Assembly: GCA_022792295.1 (NCBI GenBank)
Contig: JAAWAR010000032.1
Location: 1 to 59,452, forward strand
Source: Lachnospiraceae bacterium
GTDB lineage: Bacteria; Bacillota; Clostridia; Lachnospirales; Lachnospiraceae
Reading direction: 5' to 3'
Length of the DNA stretch: 59,452 nt
Positions 17,211 through 26,528 of the stretch are shown here, in pieces (the first letter of the stretch is position 1; each line of letters starts with the position of its first letter). A program made the position numbers and the translations under genes. The notes under the pieces were generated by a model, which was given only the letters and a program-made list of their open reading frames with translations, had not been told where the DNA came from and made no database searches.

Positions 17211-17693
17211 ATGAATTGGAGCATTGTCTTAAATGTGGTGATTGTGATCCTCGTCATTCTTGTCGCCGCTTTAGTAGCCCTCTATTTCTGGGGAAGAAAG
17301 CTCGAAAAACGCCAAATTGAACAGCAAAACGCCATTGATGCGGCCAAACAGATCGCCACGATCATGGCCATTGATAAAAAAAAGCTTAAGCTCAAGGACT
17401 CCGGTCTGCCGGCTGTTGTCTTCGAGCAGACACCCTGGTACGCCAAACGCGCGAAGCTGCCCATCGTCAAGGTCAAAATCGGCCCCAAAATCATGACGAT
17501 GATTGCCGATGAAAAGGTATTCTTGCAGCTCCCCTTGCGAACCGAGGCCAAGGTTATGATCAGCGGTCTCTACATAACGGAGATCAAAAGTGTCCGCGGC
17601 GGAATTCCGCCCCTGCCGCCAAAAAAGACCTTCTTTGGGCGCGTCAAGAGCTTTTTCAAAAAAGATTCCGGCGAAAACGAAAAAAAGAAATAA
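17211..17693 (+). CDS. Small single-span membrane protein, function unknown
   Basis: This 160-residue protein has one N-terminal transmembrane segment (about 6-27), a basic juxtamembrane helix and a soluble cytoplasmic part of about 110 residues with alternating hydrophobic residues that could form a beta-barrel or SH3-like fold ('LPIVKVKIGPKIMTMIADE'). The last 25 residues are strongly Lys/Glu-rich. I do not recognise a family. It has a good ribosome-binding site (GGAGG, 7 nt upstream) and its own promoter, and it ends at a bidirectional terminator, so it appears to be a real monocistronic gene. Confidence 0.75.
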   Translation: MNWSIVLNVVIVILVILVAALVALYFWGRKLEKRQIEQQNAIDAAKQIATIMAIDKKKLKLKDSGLPAVVFEQTPWYAKRAKLPIVKVKIGPKIMTMIADEKVFLQLPLRTEAKVMISGLYITEIKSVRGGIPPLPPKKTFFGRVKSFFKKDSGENEKKK

Positions 17694-17702
17694 ACAGGTA
17701 TA

Positions 17703-17756
17703 AAAAAGGACTCCGATCCGGCCCCGGGTATACCCCGGCGGATCGGAGTCCTTTTT
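17703..17756. terminator. Bidirectional rho-independent terminator
   Basis: Arms of 18 bp (17703-17720 and 17739-17756, core GGACTCCGATCCG) are bounded by an A-tract and a T-tract, so it works for the convergent gene at 17211 (+) and the AEC gene (-). Confidence 0.9.
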
Positions 17757-17764
17757 ATGCATAC

Positions 17765-18706
17765 TCAAATCAGCGCTACCGACTTCATAAAGAAGATCCA
17801 TAAAAACAGTGTAACCACAGACACCACCGTACTGATTACCACAAATTGGCCTGCAAGCTCACCGTCACCGCCCATGTTCTGTGCCATGGGATACGATGCT
17901 GCCGCCACCGGAGTCGCATAAATCGCAATCAGCAAAAACAGCTCCAGCTCTCTTAGACCAAGCGCATAAGCGATCGCAATGATGACCGCCGGAAGCAGAA
18001 TCAGCTTGACCGTCAGCACCGGAGCCAGGTACTTCAGATTCTTTTGTATCGCATTGAAATGCAGTGTGCCGCCCAGTACAAAAAGTGCCAGCGGAGAAGT
18101 CATATCCGCAAAAGCGGCAATCGGCGTCAAAAGGCTTTTGGGGACACGGATTCCAAGGAGGAAAAAAGCAAGCCCTGTCACCGCTCCCTGGAGCAGCGGG
18201 TTCTTCGCGACATTGACGGCAATCGTCTTAAAGTCAGATTTGCCCTCGCCGTTAAACATTTCCAGGATTACGACGGAAGTCGTATTATAAATCGTGATCA
18301 CGACTGTGACCATCATCGCGGCTACCGAAGCCGCAGAATCGCCGAACACAGAAATCGTAAGCGGCAGGCCGAACAGCACGAAATTGCTCCGGTAAACGGC
18401 CTGGATGATAACGCCCCGCCTGGAATTTTCCTTGATGATCCGAGGTACGATGAGGACTAACAGAACCTCAACCACGAGGATGCTGACCCCGCCAAAAACC
18501 AGAAGGATCGGCCGGGGCAGGGAATTGGCATCCGCCTTATAAATGTTGTAGAACGTCATGAACGGATACATGACCTGGAAGACCATCTTATTTAGCTTTT
18601 GCAGGAAGTCCTCCTTCACAACACCCTTAAGCTTCATCCCATATCCAAACGCAATATAGCAGAAAAACGGGATCACCGCATTGACCGCAACAAAAAAACT
18701 GTCCAT
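17765..18706 (-). CDS. AEC family (auxin efflux carrier-like) transporter
   Basis: This 313-residue membrane protein has ten hydrophobic segments in a 5+5 arrangement, the AEC layout, with 'GLPLTISVFGDSAASVAAMM' near residue 115 and 'TPVAAASYPMAQNMGGD' near 265 characteristic of the family. Bacterial members move organic acids such as malate or malonate, usually outward. It is the last gene of the ddl-murI-araB-DUF1934 run (7-bp gap from DUF1934) and ends at the shared terminator. The substrate is unknown; a link to the kinase or amino-acid genes upstream is inferred from the operon only. Confidence 0.85.
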   Translation of the reverse strand: MDSFFVAVNAVIPFFCYIAFGYGMKLKGVVKEDFLQKLNKMVFQVMYPFMTFYNIYKADANSLPRPILLVFGGVSILVVEVLLVLIVPRIIKENSRRGVIIQAVYRSNFVLFGLPLTISVFGDSAASVAAMMVTVVITIYNTTSVVILEMFNGEGKSDFKTIAVNVAKNPLLQGAVTGLAFFLLGIRVPKSLLTPIAAFADMTSPLALFVLGGTLHFNAIQKNLKYLAPVLTVKLILLPAVIIAIAYALGLRELELFLLIAIYATPVAAASYPMAQNMGGDGELAGQFVVISTVVSVVTLFLWIFFMKSVALI

Positions 18707-18713
18707 TCCTCTC

Positions 18714-19166
18714 TTACTCCTCTCTGGTTAGTTGGAACGCGCCGCTTGTACGCGGACACGCACGGATCTCCATGATGCAGCCGGAAACGAACTCCCCATT
18801 CATCTCAAGTGCATACTCCATATGAAGGCAAAGCATGTCTCCTTCTGTCTGAACGTTCAGCACAGAAGTCGTAATCCCCAGAATAATCAGGCCAAACGGG
18901 GTCACATAACTGACCATGTTTTTTTTCCCGCATTCAAATACCATACGGCAGTCCACCGCGCCCGACTTTATCACTTCGACGATGCCGGGAGCTGCCTTCA
19001 CCCGATTGTGCACCGGCACGGCCGTGCCATCGATGGTCTCATCGTAGAGAAGGTAGTGCTTTCCGTTCCGTTCATAGTAGCTTCCCGCCGTAATCACCTC
19101 AATCGTATCACGATCGTCCTCCAAAAACTGGGTTCCCCTGACGCTTACCAGAACATCCTTTTTCAT
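18714..19166 (-). CDS. DUF1934 protein (YwiB-like)
   Basis: This 150-residue protein is of the DUF1934/YwiB family. It begins 'MKKDVLVSVRGTQFLEDDRD' and contains 'GKHYLLYDETIDG' and 'MVSYVTPFGLIILGITT', the typical beta-rich calycin-like pattern. The molecular role of the family is unknown. Its ATG overlaps the stop of the AraB-like kinase gene by 4 bp (ATGA), so the two are translationally coupled. AAGGAG lies 6 nt upstream. Confidence 0.85.
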   Translation of the reverse strand: MKKDVLVSVRGTQFLEDDRDTIEVITAGSYYERNGKHYLLYDETIDGTAVPVHNRVKAAPGIVEVIKSGAVDCRMVFECGKKNMVSYVTPFGLIILGITTSVLNVQTEGDMLCLHMEYALEMNGEFVSGCIMEIRACPRTSGAFQLTREE

Positions 19167-20830
19167 AGTCTGCTCCTTAAGGCGCGCAATGTCTTCATCA
19201 CATCGTTTCCGCCCCGCCCAAAATATTCATGCAGCCTTTTATACTCCTGATACAGCCGCCCATACACCGCCGCACGTTTGGCATCCGGGCGAAAGCTTTT
19301 TTCTTCTACACGCCCCATCGCTTGGGCCGCATCAAAAATGGTATCATAACCGCCAGCCGCTCGCCCGGCCGCAACAGCCCCAAACATGGCTGCGCCCAGC
19401 GCCGGCGACTCCTTGGCGCTCCCGATAAAGATTTCCCGCCCACATACGTCGGTATAGATCTGCATCATGAGCGGATTTTTCTTCGTGATTCCGCCGCAGG
19501 CATAAAGCTCCTTGATCGGGACTCCCGCCTCCTCAAACGTCTCCAGGATCATGCGCTGGCCGAATGCCGTCGCCTCAATCAGCGCCCGGTAGATTTCCTC
19601 CGGTCTCGTGGCAAGTGTGAGCCCCAGGATGAGGCCGGAGAGCTTTGCATCCACGAGGACCGAACGGTTCCCGTTCCACCAGTCCAAAGCCAAAAGTCCG
19701 CTCTCACCGGGAGAAAGCCGCCCGGCCAGCCCGCTTAAAAAAGCGTGCAGATCCATGTTTTGCCCGGCCGCCATCTTCTTATATTCCTCCGGAACCTGCT
19801 TTTCCACAAACCAGGCCAGCATGTCACCCACGCAGGGCTGGCCCGCCTCATAACCGTAGAGTCCCGGCAGTACCCCATCCTCCACGACGCCGCAGGTTCC
19901 AGGGACCAGCCGCTCCGTTTCGCTGCATACAATGTCGCAGGTCGAGGTCCCCATAATCATCAGAAGCTTTCCGGGCCCCGTGATTCCCACGGAAGGAAGC
20001 GCTACATGTGCATCAATGTTCCCAACGCTAACCGCCGTCCGCGGGGAGAGCCCTGTATGCTTTGCAAACTCCGCAGAAATATACCCGGCGAGTGCACCCT
20101 GCGGCAGGATCTCGGTGCCGAGCTTCTCAGACGGAATAGCCTCCAAAAGCGGATGCAGCGCCTTAAAAAACTCTCCGGACGGATACCCGCTCTTTTTGTG
20201 CCACAAAGCCTTATAACCGGCCGATGAAGCACTTCGGCTCTCTTTTCCCGTGAGGACAAGACAGATCCAATCGGCCGCGTCAAAAAAACGGTCGGCTGCC
20301 TGATAAATCTCCGGTTCTTCCTCGCAGATCTCCATTAACTTCGGCAACATCCACTCAGAGCTTACTTTTCCTCCGTATCGGGCCAAAAACGGTTCCCCGC
20401 GCTCCTTTGCGATCTGGTTGAGCCTATCCGCCTGCCCCTGCGCCGCATGGTGCTTCCACAGCTTCACATAGGCATGCGGGCTTTTCTGGTATGGCTCCAG
20501 CATACAAAGCGGCATTCCATCCTTCTTAGCGGGAACCATGGTACAGGAGGTACAATCCACGCCGATGCCAATTACGTCCTCGGGCCGGACACCGCTCTCT
20601 TTCAGTACCGCCGGAATCGTTTCAAACAGCACATTGAGATAATCGCCCGGATGCTGAAGTGCCCAGTCCGCTCCCAGCGGGGTTCCATCCGGGAGCGCCT
20701 TCTCCATAACTTTGTGTGCATATTCGCAGACGGCCGAAGCTGCTACGCTCCCGTCTTTCGTATCCACTAGTACCGAACGGCCGGAAAGCGTACCAAAATC
20801 AATCCCTATCGTGTATTTCCTTCTGTCCAC
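19163..20830 (-). CDS. AraB-like ribulokinase (FGGY kinase)
   Basis: This 555-residue FGGY carbohydrate kinase has 'TIGIDFGTLSGRSVLVD' as the phosphate-1 loop, 'GVDCTSCTMVP' in place of the AraB GVDSTGST segment, 'GTSTCDIVCSE' and 'ACGGITKKNPLMMQ' near the ATP site. Length and order match ribulokinase AraB, which phosphorylates L-ribulose; other pentuloses are possible. A GTG at 20830 is chosen because AAAGGAGG lies 5 nt upstream, whereas an ATG at 20848 has no ribosome-binding site. It is oddly placed: no araA or araD is nearby, and it sits between murI and DUF1934. Confidence 0.85.
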   Translation of the reverse strand: MDRRKYTIGIDFGTLSGRSVLVDTKDGSVAASAVCEYAHKVMEKALPDGTPLGADWALQHPGDYLNVLFETIPAVLKESGVRPEDVIGIGVDCTSCTMVPAKKDGMPLCMLEPYQKSPHAYVKLWKHHAAQGQADRLNQIAKERGEPFLARYGGKVSSEWMLPKLMEICEEEPEIYQAADRFFDAADWICLVLTGKESRSASSAGYKALWHKKSGYPSGEFFKALHPLLEAIPSEKLGTEILPQGALAGYISAEFAKHTGLSPRTAVSVGNIDAHVALPSVGITGPGKLLMIMGTSTCDIVCSETERLVPGTCGVVEDGVLPGLYGYEAGQPCVGDMLAWFVEKQVPEEYKKMAAGQNMDLHAFLSGLAGRLSPGESGLLALDWWNGNRSVLVDAKLSGLILGLTLATRPEEIYRALIEATAFGQRMILETFEEAGVPIKELYACGGITKKNPLMMQIYTDVCGREIFIGSAKESPALGAAMFGAVAAGRAAGGYDTIFDAAQAMGRVEEKSFRPDAKRAAVYGRLYQEYKRLHEYFGRGGNDVMKTLRALRSRL

Positions 20831-20864
20831 AAAAACCTCCTTTCCCATACCGCAAAGGTCATTC

Positions 20865-21686
20865 TCAGTATTCTTCGATGTTGATCTTAATGGTCTCCTT
20901 CACCTCCTCCGGAAGGATCGAGGTCGCAAAACCGCGAAATTTGTCTGCCATGTCACTTACAAAGAACTGATACTTTTCGCTCTGTGAGAGCTTTTGTCCC
21001 TCATCGCAGTTCATCTCCATGGACTTTAAAAGCGTCTTTAACTGGACTGCGGTCTCATAAGCCGGGTTTACTAAGTGCACCTCGCTTCCCATAATCCTCG
21101 CAACCGTAGACCGGATCAGAGGATAATGCGTACAGCCTAGCACCAGTGTGTCGATATATTTCTCTTTGAGCACGGAGAGATAGCGTGAGGCGATTTCATC
21201 CGTGACCGTATCGTGCAAAAGTCCTTCCTCCACGAGCGGAACAAAAAGCGGACAGGCCTTTCCGAACACTTCTACAGCCGGCTTCATCTCCTTAAGGACC
21301 TCCTCGTACGTTCCGCTGTCGATGGTCCCGTTCGTCCCGATCACGCCGATCTTTCCGTTTTTTGTTGCTGAGATTGCAGCCCGTGCACCCGCATTGATGA
21401 CCCCGATGATCGGAATGTCCTCGTCCTTGCGCACCTCGTCGAGCGCATAAGAGGTTGCCGTATTGCAGGCAATTACGATGGCTTTGACCTCCATGGTTCT
21501 GAGGAAACGGATGATCTGTCTGGAAAAATGAATTACGGTCTCCCTCGACTTATTTCCATAGGGAAGCCTGGCTGTGTCGCCAAAATAGATCAGCCGTTCC
21601 TCGGGAAGCTGGCGCATAATTTCGCGGGCTACCGTGAGCCCGCCGATTCCGGAGTCAAAGACCCCGATTGGTGCATTTTTATCCAT
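20865..21686 (-). CDS. murI: Glutamate racemase
   Basis: This 273-residue racemase makes D-glutamate for peptidoglycan. The two catalytic cysteines are visible in 'VIACNTATS' (Cys74) and 'LGCTHYPLI' (Cys185), and the N-terminal 'IGVFDSGIGGLTVAREI' is diagnostic. It begins 5 bp after the ddl stop codon, so both D-amino-acid steps of wall synthesis are co-transcribed. The C-terminal tail of about 35 residues is slightly longer than in many MurI proteins. Confidence 0.96.
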   Translation of the reverse strand: MDKNAPIGVFDSGIGGLTVAREIMRQLPEERLIYFGDTARLPYGNKSRETVIHFSRQIIRFLRTMEVKAIVIACNTATSYALDEVRKDEDIPIIGVINAGARAAISATKNGKIGVIGTNGTIDSGTYEEVLKEMKPAVEVFGKACPLFVPLVEEGLLHDTVTDEIASRYLSVLKEKYIDTLVLGCTHYPLIRSTVARIMGSEVHLVNPAYETAVQLKTLLKSMEMNCDEGQKLSQSEKYQFFVSDMADKFRGFATSILPEEVKETIKINIEEY

Positions 21687-21691
21687 AGCCG

Positions 21692-22756
21692 CTACCTGCC
21701 ATATCTCTTTAATGCATGTGCGATCAGATCGTTAATCAGCTTTGCCTTACCGATTCCCCTGGCTTCCCAGAGCATCGGGTACATGCTGATAGCGGTAAAG
21801 CCCGGCATCGTATTGATCTCGTTAAAAACGACACCGCCATCCTTTTCCACAAAGAAATCCACGCGGGCCAGACCGTAGCCGTCCACCGCCTTAAAGATCT
21901 TGACCGCGGCCTCGCGTACCTGCTCGGCCGCATCACCGGGGAGCTCCGGGTCGGTCAAGGTCCTGGATTCGGAACTATAATATTTGGATTCGAAATCATA
22001 GAAATCGGCCGCCGCCAGTATTTCTCCCACTCCTGACGCCCGCACCGGCTCGCTTCCCCCTCCGTATACCGCGCATTCGATCTCGTGCCCCGTGATTCTC
22101 TCCTCGACAAGAATCCGCCTGTCATGCGCCGCCGCCTGCAAAAGCCCCTTCTCTAATGCGGCACGGTCCGCTGCACAGGACACTCCCCGCGAGGAACCGG
22201 CATTCGACGGTTTTATGAAGACCGGATACGTGAGAACCTTTTCTACCCGGCCGCAGACAGCCTTTAGATCGGAAAGCTCCTCCTTCATGACCGCCACATA
22301 AGCCGCTTGCCGGACCCCAAGCCGTTCCACCAGAATCTTTGTGGACAATTTATCCATGGATACGGCGGAGGCCAGGACGCCGCAGCCCACATAGGGGATT
22401 TTGGCAAGCTCAAGAATCCCCTGAACCGTCCCATCCTCACCATAGAGGCCGTGGAGCACCGGAAATACCACATCGACCGGAATTTTTTCCACCGAGCTCC
22501 CATTGATAATAAGCAGGCATTGATCCTTTGCATCCGGAGAAAGCACCGCCCCTGTTTCACTCTTTACCCAGGAACCGTCTGCGATTTCCTCAGCCGATTC
22601 CGCTTTCAGCCAGCGGCCGCCCTCTGTGATCCCCACGAGAAGTACGTTATATTTCTCTTTATCGATATTGGCAACAACATTCTGAACGGACATGCAGGAG
22701 ACCTCATGCTCCGAGGACTGCCCGCCAAAAAGAGCAACCAGGTTTTTCTTTTCCAT
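21692..22756 (-). CDS. ddl: D-alanine--D-alanine ligase
   Basis: This 354-residue ATP-grasp ligase joins two D-alanines for peptidoglycan precursors. It begins 'LVALFGGQSSEHEVSCMSVQ', contains 'FPVLHGLYGEDGTVQG' and 'VFIKPSNAGSSRGV', and ends with the ATP/Mg site 'VFNEINTMPGFTAISMYP'. The ATG at 22756 follows GAAAGGAAAC; an in-frame extension upstream would run through the promoter. 'YGEDGTVQG' carries the usual Tyr of D-Ala ligases rather than a D-Lac-ligase change, which suggests a vancomycin-sensitive type; this is inference. Confidence 0.95.
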   Translation of the reverse strand: MEKKNLVALFGGQSSEHEVSCMSVQNVVANIDKEKYNVLLVGITEGGRWLKAESAEEIADGSWVKSETGAVLSPDAKDQCLLIINGSSVEKIPVDVVFPVLHGLYGEDGTVQGILELAKIPYVGCGVLASAVSMDKLSTKILVERLGVRQAAYVAVMKEELSDLKAVCGRVEKVLTYPVFIKPSNAGSSRGVSCAADRAALEKGLLQAAAHDRRILVEERITGHEIECAVYGGGSEPVRASGVGEILAAADFYDFESKYYSSESRTLTDPELPGDAAEQVREAAVKIFKAVDGYGLARVDFFVEKDGGVVFNEINTMPGFTAISMYPMLWEARGIGKAKLINDLIAHALKRYGR

Positions 22757-22803
22757 ATTTGTTTCCTTTCTGCCTTGTTTCTGCCTGGCCAGCGCCAAAC
22801 TCT

Positions 22804-22832
22804 GTTTAATTATAGCACAACTGGGAATAATT
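22804..22832 (+). promoter_or_regulatory. Sigma-F-like promoter of spoIIR
   Basis: GTTTA (22804-22808), 14 bp, GGGAATAATT (22823-22832). This is close to the known sigma-F pattern (GYATA, about 15 bp, GGNNANAMTR), with one -35 and one -10 mismatch. spoIIR is a forespore sigma-F gene in Bacillus, so the match is expected. It overlaps the divergent ddl promoter. Confidence 0.55.
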
Positions 22833-22836
22833 ACAA
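22809..22836 (-). promoter_or_regulatory. Promoter of the ddl-murI operon
   Basis: On the minus strand, TTGTAA (22831-22836), 16 bp, TATAAT (22809-22814). Confidence 0.6.
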
Positions 22837-22868
22837 ATACCAAATACAAAGAATTGGGGGAGAAAGAC

Positions 22869-23531
22869 ATGAAAAAAACGTTTCGGATATGCCTGGCAGC
22901 CAGTCTTTTGCTGACTGTTTTCCTGACCGCTATGGCAGGCGTGCGGCGGCATGACGCCGCCCTGGCCGCACGGATCGCACCGCAAATCCTCCGCTTTCAT
23001 GTGATTGCGGACAGCGATTCGGCCGCTGACCAGGCTGTAAAGCTGGAAATACGGGATTTGTTTCTTAACAGACTCAGGGAAGCAAATCTTCCCGATACAA
23101 AAGATGCCGTATACCGCTATATCGTGGAAAATCGAGAAGTGCTGGAGCGGGAGCTCTCCGCTTACCTGGCCGCACAGGGCTTTTCCTACCAAGCCAGAAT
23201 CCGCCTGGAGACATGCGAATTTCCCGAAAAGACCTACGGAGACATGACCTTCCCTGCGGGAGAATATGAGGCGGTACGTGTCGTGCTGGGCAGCGGCCGC
23301 GGACAAAATTTCTGGTGTGTACTTTACCCGTCCCTCTGCTATCTGGACAGCACACACGCCGTTGTCCCCGACCAATCAAAAGAGACCCTAAAGTCCCTTC
23401 TTTTGGAAGACGATTTCCAAAGTCTCCTGCGCGCCGGGCATCCTGGAAACGGCAAAATCAAGATCCGTTTTCGTCTGGCAGAACTCTTTGGCGCCGGCCG
23501 TTTAGATTCGTCTGCGCCCCCACGGCGCTGA
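22869..23531 (+). CDS. spoIIR: Stage II sporulation protein R
   Basis: This 220-residue protein has an N-terminal hydrophobic export segment (about 6-23) and the SpoIIR core: 'LRFHVIADSDSAADQAVKLE' near 40-60, 'FPAGEYEAVRVVLGSG' near 125 and 'GQNFWCVLYPSLCYLD' near 148. SpoIIR is made in the forespore and secreted into the intermembrane space, where it triggers SpoIIGA to process pro-sigma-E in the mother cell. The ATG at 22869 follows GGGGGAG; an in-frame ORF upstream overlaps the promoter and is rejected. It shows that the organism belongs to a spore-forming lineage. Confidence 0.93.
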   Translation: MKKTFRICLAASLLLTVFLTAMAGVRRHDAALAARIAPQILRFHVIADSDSAADQAVKLEIRDLFLNRLREANLPDTKDAVYRYIVENREVLERELSAYLAAQGFSYQARIRLETCEFPEKTYGDMTFPAGEYEAVRVVLGSGRGQNFWCVLYPSLCYLDSTHAVVPDQSKETLKSLLLEDDFQSLLRAGHPGNGKIKIRFRLAELFGAGRLDSSAPPRR

Positions 23532-23542
23532 CGGATCTAAAC
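23500..23542 (+). terminator. Stem-loop overlapping the spoIIR stop codon
   Basis: GTTTAGATTCGTC (23500-23512) pairs with GACGGATCTAAAC (23530-23542) apart from one mismatch. It spans the stop codon and lacks a clear U-tract, so it could be a terminator-like or mRNA-stabilising hairpin. Confidence 0.4.
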
Positions 23543-23580
23543 CCTTGGCAGAGGATTTCTCCCCTTTGTTAAACACCCGC

Positions 23581-24423
23581 TTATAAAAGCGGCAGATATT
23601 GCTGGATTTTACGCTCGATCATAGCGCTCCAGCCAGCCGGATTCACAAAGCAGTCTCTGCTTTTTTCATCCCGAGCTGCCAGAGATAAAATGTCGTAATC
23701 GTGATTATGGCTGGGACAGGGAATGTCCACCTTCCATGTTTTGCACATCTGAAGCTGGTCATAGAATGCCTGATGGAGCGAGCGCGGCAGGCCTGCCTCC
23801 TCCAATTCCCGATCCGTAAGCCCATTGATTCCAAGCCCTCCGTGCATCGCGCAGACAACGGGTCTCCCATGCTGCGTCGTCTCAATCTGAAACGACGTAC
23901 AGCCGGGCGTATGGCCGGGCGTATGTACAAAGCGAAATACGGCGCTGCCAATCTGCCAGGGTTTTTCATACTCGTAGCAGCCATGAATGGGAAACTCAGG
24001 CGTATGGTCCTCAAAGTGAATCAGATCCCGGCGTTCCTTAAAAAAGAACACATCCTCCTGGCCGATGTAGACCTTTGCCCCTGACAATTTTTGCAGCGGC
24101 CCTGCGGCGCCGCAGTGATCGAAATGCCCATGGGACAAAAACAGATAGCGAATATCGGCGGGCGAATACCCCAGCAGATGCATGTTATGAATCAACTGAT
24201 AAAACGTCTCGCAAAAGCCGCAGTCGATCAGCACCAGACCGGCCCCCGTGTCTATGAGGTAGCTCGCTACATAACGGTTCCCTACATAATAAAGAGAGTC
24301 CGCTATCTGGAACGGCTTTTGATAGATGCTCCACGGCGCCTTCATGTACCTGTTTATTTTTTCCGTCAGTGCCTGCAGACGTTTTTGTGTTTCTTGCACA
24401 GATTCTTTTTTCATTTCATTCAT
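23581..24423 (-). CDS. MBL-fold metallohydrolase
   Basis: This 280-residue metallo-beta-lactamase-fold hydrolase has the zinc motif 'SHGHFDHCG' (HxHxDH, about 98-106), 'HTPGHTPGCTSF' for the third metal ligand and a late 'PSHNHDYD'. The subgroup resembles subclass B3-like and generic MBL proteins, so the substrate cannot be named. It lies 72 bp downstream of the sigma-54 activator gene in the same direction and may be co-transcribed. The ribosome-binding site AAAGGA is about 12 nt before the ATG, a long spacing, so translation from the in-frame Met4 is possible. Confidence 0.85.
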   Translation of the reverse strand: MNEMKKESVQETQKRLQALTEKINRYMKAPWSIYQKPFQIADSLYYVGNRYVASYLIDTGAGLVLIDCGFCETFYQLIHNMHLLGYSPADIRYLFLSHGHFDHCGAAGPLQKLSGAKVYIGQEDVFFFKERRDLIHFEDHTPEFPIHGCYEYEKPWQIGSAVFRFVHTPGHTPGCTSFQIETTQHGRPVVCAMHGGLGINGLTDRELEEAGLPRSLHQAFYDQLQMCKTWKVDIPCPSHNHDYDILSLAARDEKSRDCFVNPAGWSAMIERKIQQYLPLL

Positions 24424-24495
24424 TTTCTGACTTGATCCTTTCCAAAAATACTTGCAGCGATTCTTTGACAGGATCCACTTTTATTATAGCAATTT

Positions 24496-26397
24496 TTATG
24501 CCAATTTCCCTCTACGCGCTTCGATCTCCTTTAGGCGCCGCCACAGGGTATTCCTGCTGATCCCAAGTCTCCGGGCCGTTTCCTGCCGGTTTCCCATACA
24601 GGCACGCAGCGTCTGCAAAATCCTCTCATCTGGATCTTCTTCCGTACACGCTGCCGGCAAAAGCTCCTCGCCCGGCTGCAGCATGGCTCTTTGAACGATC
24701 GCATATTCAAAAAAAGGGCCCTTTTCCAAAATAATCAGACGCTCCACAAAATTTTCGACCTCCCGCACATTACCCGGCCAGTCGTAGGCCAAAAGAGTCT
24801 GCATGGCTGCATCAGAAAACCGGCAGCCCGGCCGGCCTTTTTTCTCCAGAAGCTTTTCCAGCAAAAACGGAATATCCTCCTTGCGCTGCCGCAGGGGAGG
24901 CAGCGCAAGGAGGAGCACACAGATGCGGTAAAACAGATCTTCACGGAAGCTTTTGTCACGCACTGCCTCCATCAGATTCCGATTCGTAGCCGCGACTACA
25001 CGCACATCAACAGAAATGGTTCTGCTATCTCCGACCCGCGTGATCTCCTTCTCCTGCAGTACCCGAAGAAGTTTTGCCTGCAGCTTTAAAGATACCTCTC
25101 CGATTTCATCGAGAAAAATCGTTCCCTTGTCAGCCAGTTCAAACACGCCTGCCTTTCCCTCGTTCCTTGCACCGGTAAACGCGCCCTTCACATACCCGAA
25201 CAGCTCGCTCTCTAAGATGTCCTCTGGCAGAGCCGCACAGTTGATTGCCACAAAAGGGCCCTGCCTGCGGGGGCTGGCCTGATGAAGGCTCTGCGCAAAC
25301 AGCTCTTTTCCCGTTCCGCTTTCGCCGGTGATCAGCACCGTCGAGGCAGACTCCGCATAGAGCTTTGCGGTCTCGACGGCAGTCCGAAGCGCCGCGCTTT
25401 TACCCACAATATCCGAAAAGCTGTAGCGGGCATAATATCCACTTTTTATGATTCCCTTCCGCAGGCTGTTCTCCATGCTGCGGACACTGTTCAGGCTCTC
25501 GACTGTTAAAAGCAGGCGGACGATCCTGTTATTTGATAAGATTGCATTCCCGTTAAAAAGCAGGCGGGCTCCCCCGCTACTCACCGTCTTGTTCACAAGC
25601 TTTCCTGCGCACAAAAGCGGCGCGAGTACGCTCTCCTCCAGCCCCAGCTTCTGCAGCGTCAGCGGCCTCTCCTTCTGCCTTTCCCGGATATGCAGCATAT
25701 TCTCGGCAATCGCGTTTATCTTTATCACCTTCCCGTCCGGTGTACAGAAAATATATCCCTCATGGACATTCGAAAGGATTGTATCGGAGGTATTCTGCCA
25801 TATCTCGTTTTCCTTTAGGACCCGCGCATAGTCGATGGCCTCCCTGGCCGCCTGGAACAGTGCCTCTTGGGATACCTCCACCCGCAGAGTCTGCATGCCC
25901 TGTCGTCTGGCCTCTTTCGTAACCGTCGAGCCGCCCACGACACACTGTATCCCATCCCGCTTCATCTGACTCACAGCCTCCTGTACAATAAAGAAACTCG
26001 GCGCCTGTGTTTTTGCAAATTCGTAATAGCGTACATTGTCGGGAAATATCTTTTTATACTCCCGAAATAAAAACAGATGCTCAAACCAACCGGCTACCGC
26101 CACTCTATCCGTTACGTGGCACGCCTGCATAATTGGTTTATAAAAGTCGAAAAAGTCGTAATACAATGGAATCACCAAAGCGGGAAGAAGGCCCTGGAGC
26201 CTGATGGCCTGGCCGCCCCGGGCAATAAAAATTCTTGTTCCTCCTTCAATGAGCTCACGTGCAAGCATATCGCAGCCTTGGGGCCCCTCCGGGCTCTGGA
26301 AACATTCAATCGGATATTGATGTTCTGCAAAGAGCCGCCTCGCCTTCTCAAACGTATCAAAATCGTCAGCCGTAATATAGCAGATTGTACTGGACAT
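24496..26397 (-). CDS. PrpR-type sigma-54-dependent activator
   Basis: This 633-residue enhancer-binding protein has an N-terminal PrpR-type sensory domain (about 1-190, with '[16 protein letters not shown]'), a PAS-like region (about 200-300), an AAA+ domain with Walker A GESGTGKE (358-365), the sigma-54 contact loop GAFTGA (405-410) and Walker [11 protein letters not shown] (about 425-434), and a Fis-type HTH at the end ('[20 protein letters not shown]'). It would activate RNA polymerase carrying sigma-54. The ATG at 26397 follows AGGAGGG; an upstream in-frame start is rejected. The divergent permease has a matching -24/-12 promoter. Confidence 0.93.
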   Translation of the reverse strand: MSSTICYITADDFDTFEKARRLFAEHQYPIECFQSPEGPQGCDMLARELIEGGTRIFIARGGQAIRLQGLLPALVIPLYYDFFDFYKPIMQACHVTDRVAVAGWFEHLFLFREYKKIFPDNVRYYEFAKTQAPSFFIVQEAVSQMKRDGIQCVVGGSTVTKEARRQGMQTLRVEVSQEALFQAAREAIDYARVLKENEIWQNTSDTILSNVHEGYIFCTPDGKVIKINAIAENMLHIRERQKERPLTLQKLGLEESVLAPLLCAGKLVNKTVSSGGARLLFNGNAILSNNRIVRLLLTVESLNSVRSMENSLRKGIIKSGYYARYSFSDIVGKSAALRTAVETAKLYAESASTVLITGESGTGKELFAQSLHQASPRRQGPFVAINCAALPEDILESELFGYVKGAFTGARNEGKAGVFELADKGTIFLDEIGEVSLKLQAKLLRVLQEKEITRVGDSRTISVDVRVVAATNRNLMEAVRDKSFREDLFYRICVLLLALPPLRQRKEDIPFLLEKLLEKKGRPGCRFSDAAMQTLLAYDWPGNVREVENFVERLIILEKGPFFEYAIVQRAMLQPGEELLPAACTEEDPDERILQTLRACMGNRQETARRLGISRNTLWRRLKEIEARRGKLA

Positions 26398-26452
26398 CTT
26401 TTTCCCTCCTGTCCTCATAAATGTATCAGACACAGGACAAACGCGCAAGCAA

Positions 26453-26494
26453 AACATTTTGTTTAAATATTTTGTTTTATAAAGACATTTTGTC
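26453..26494. promoter_or_regulatory. Three palindromic repeats, candidate activator sites (UAS)
   Basis: Copies are AACATTTTGTT (26453-26463), AATATTTTGTT (26466-26476) and GACATTTTGTC (26484-26494). The first and third are perfect 4-bp-arm palindromes around TTT. They lie about 35-76 bp upstream of the -24 element and about 55-95 bp from the HTH activator start, as expected for enhancer sites of the PrpR-type protein. Confidence 0.6.
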
Positions 26495-26528
26495 TCATGA
26501 TATACAGATAAATCCGGCGAAACAGGAC

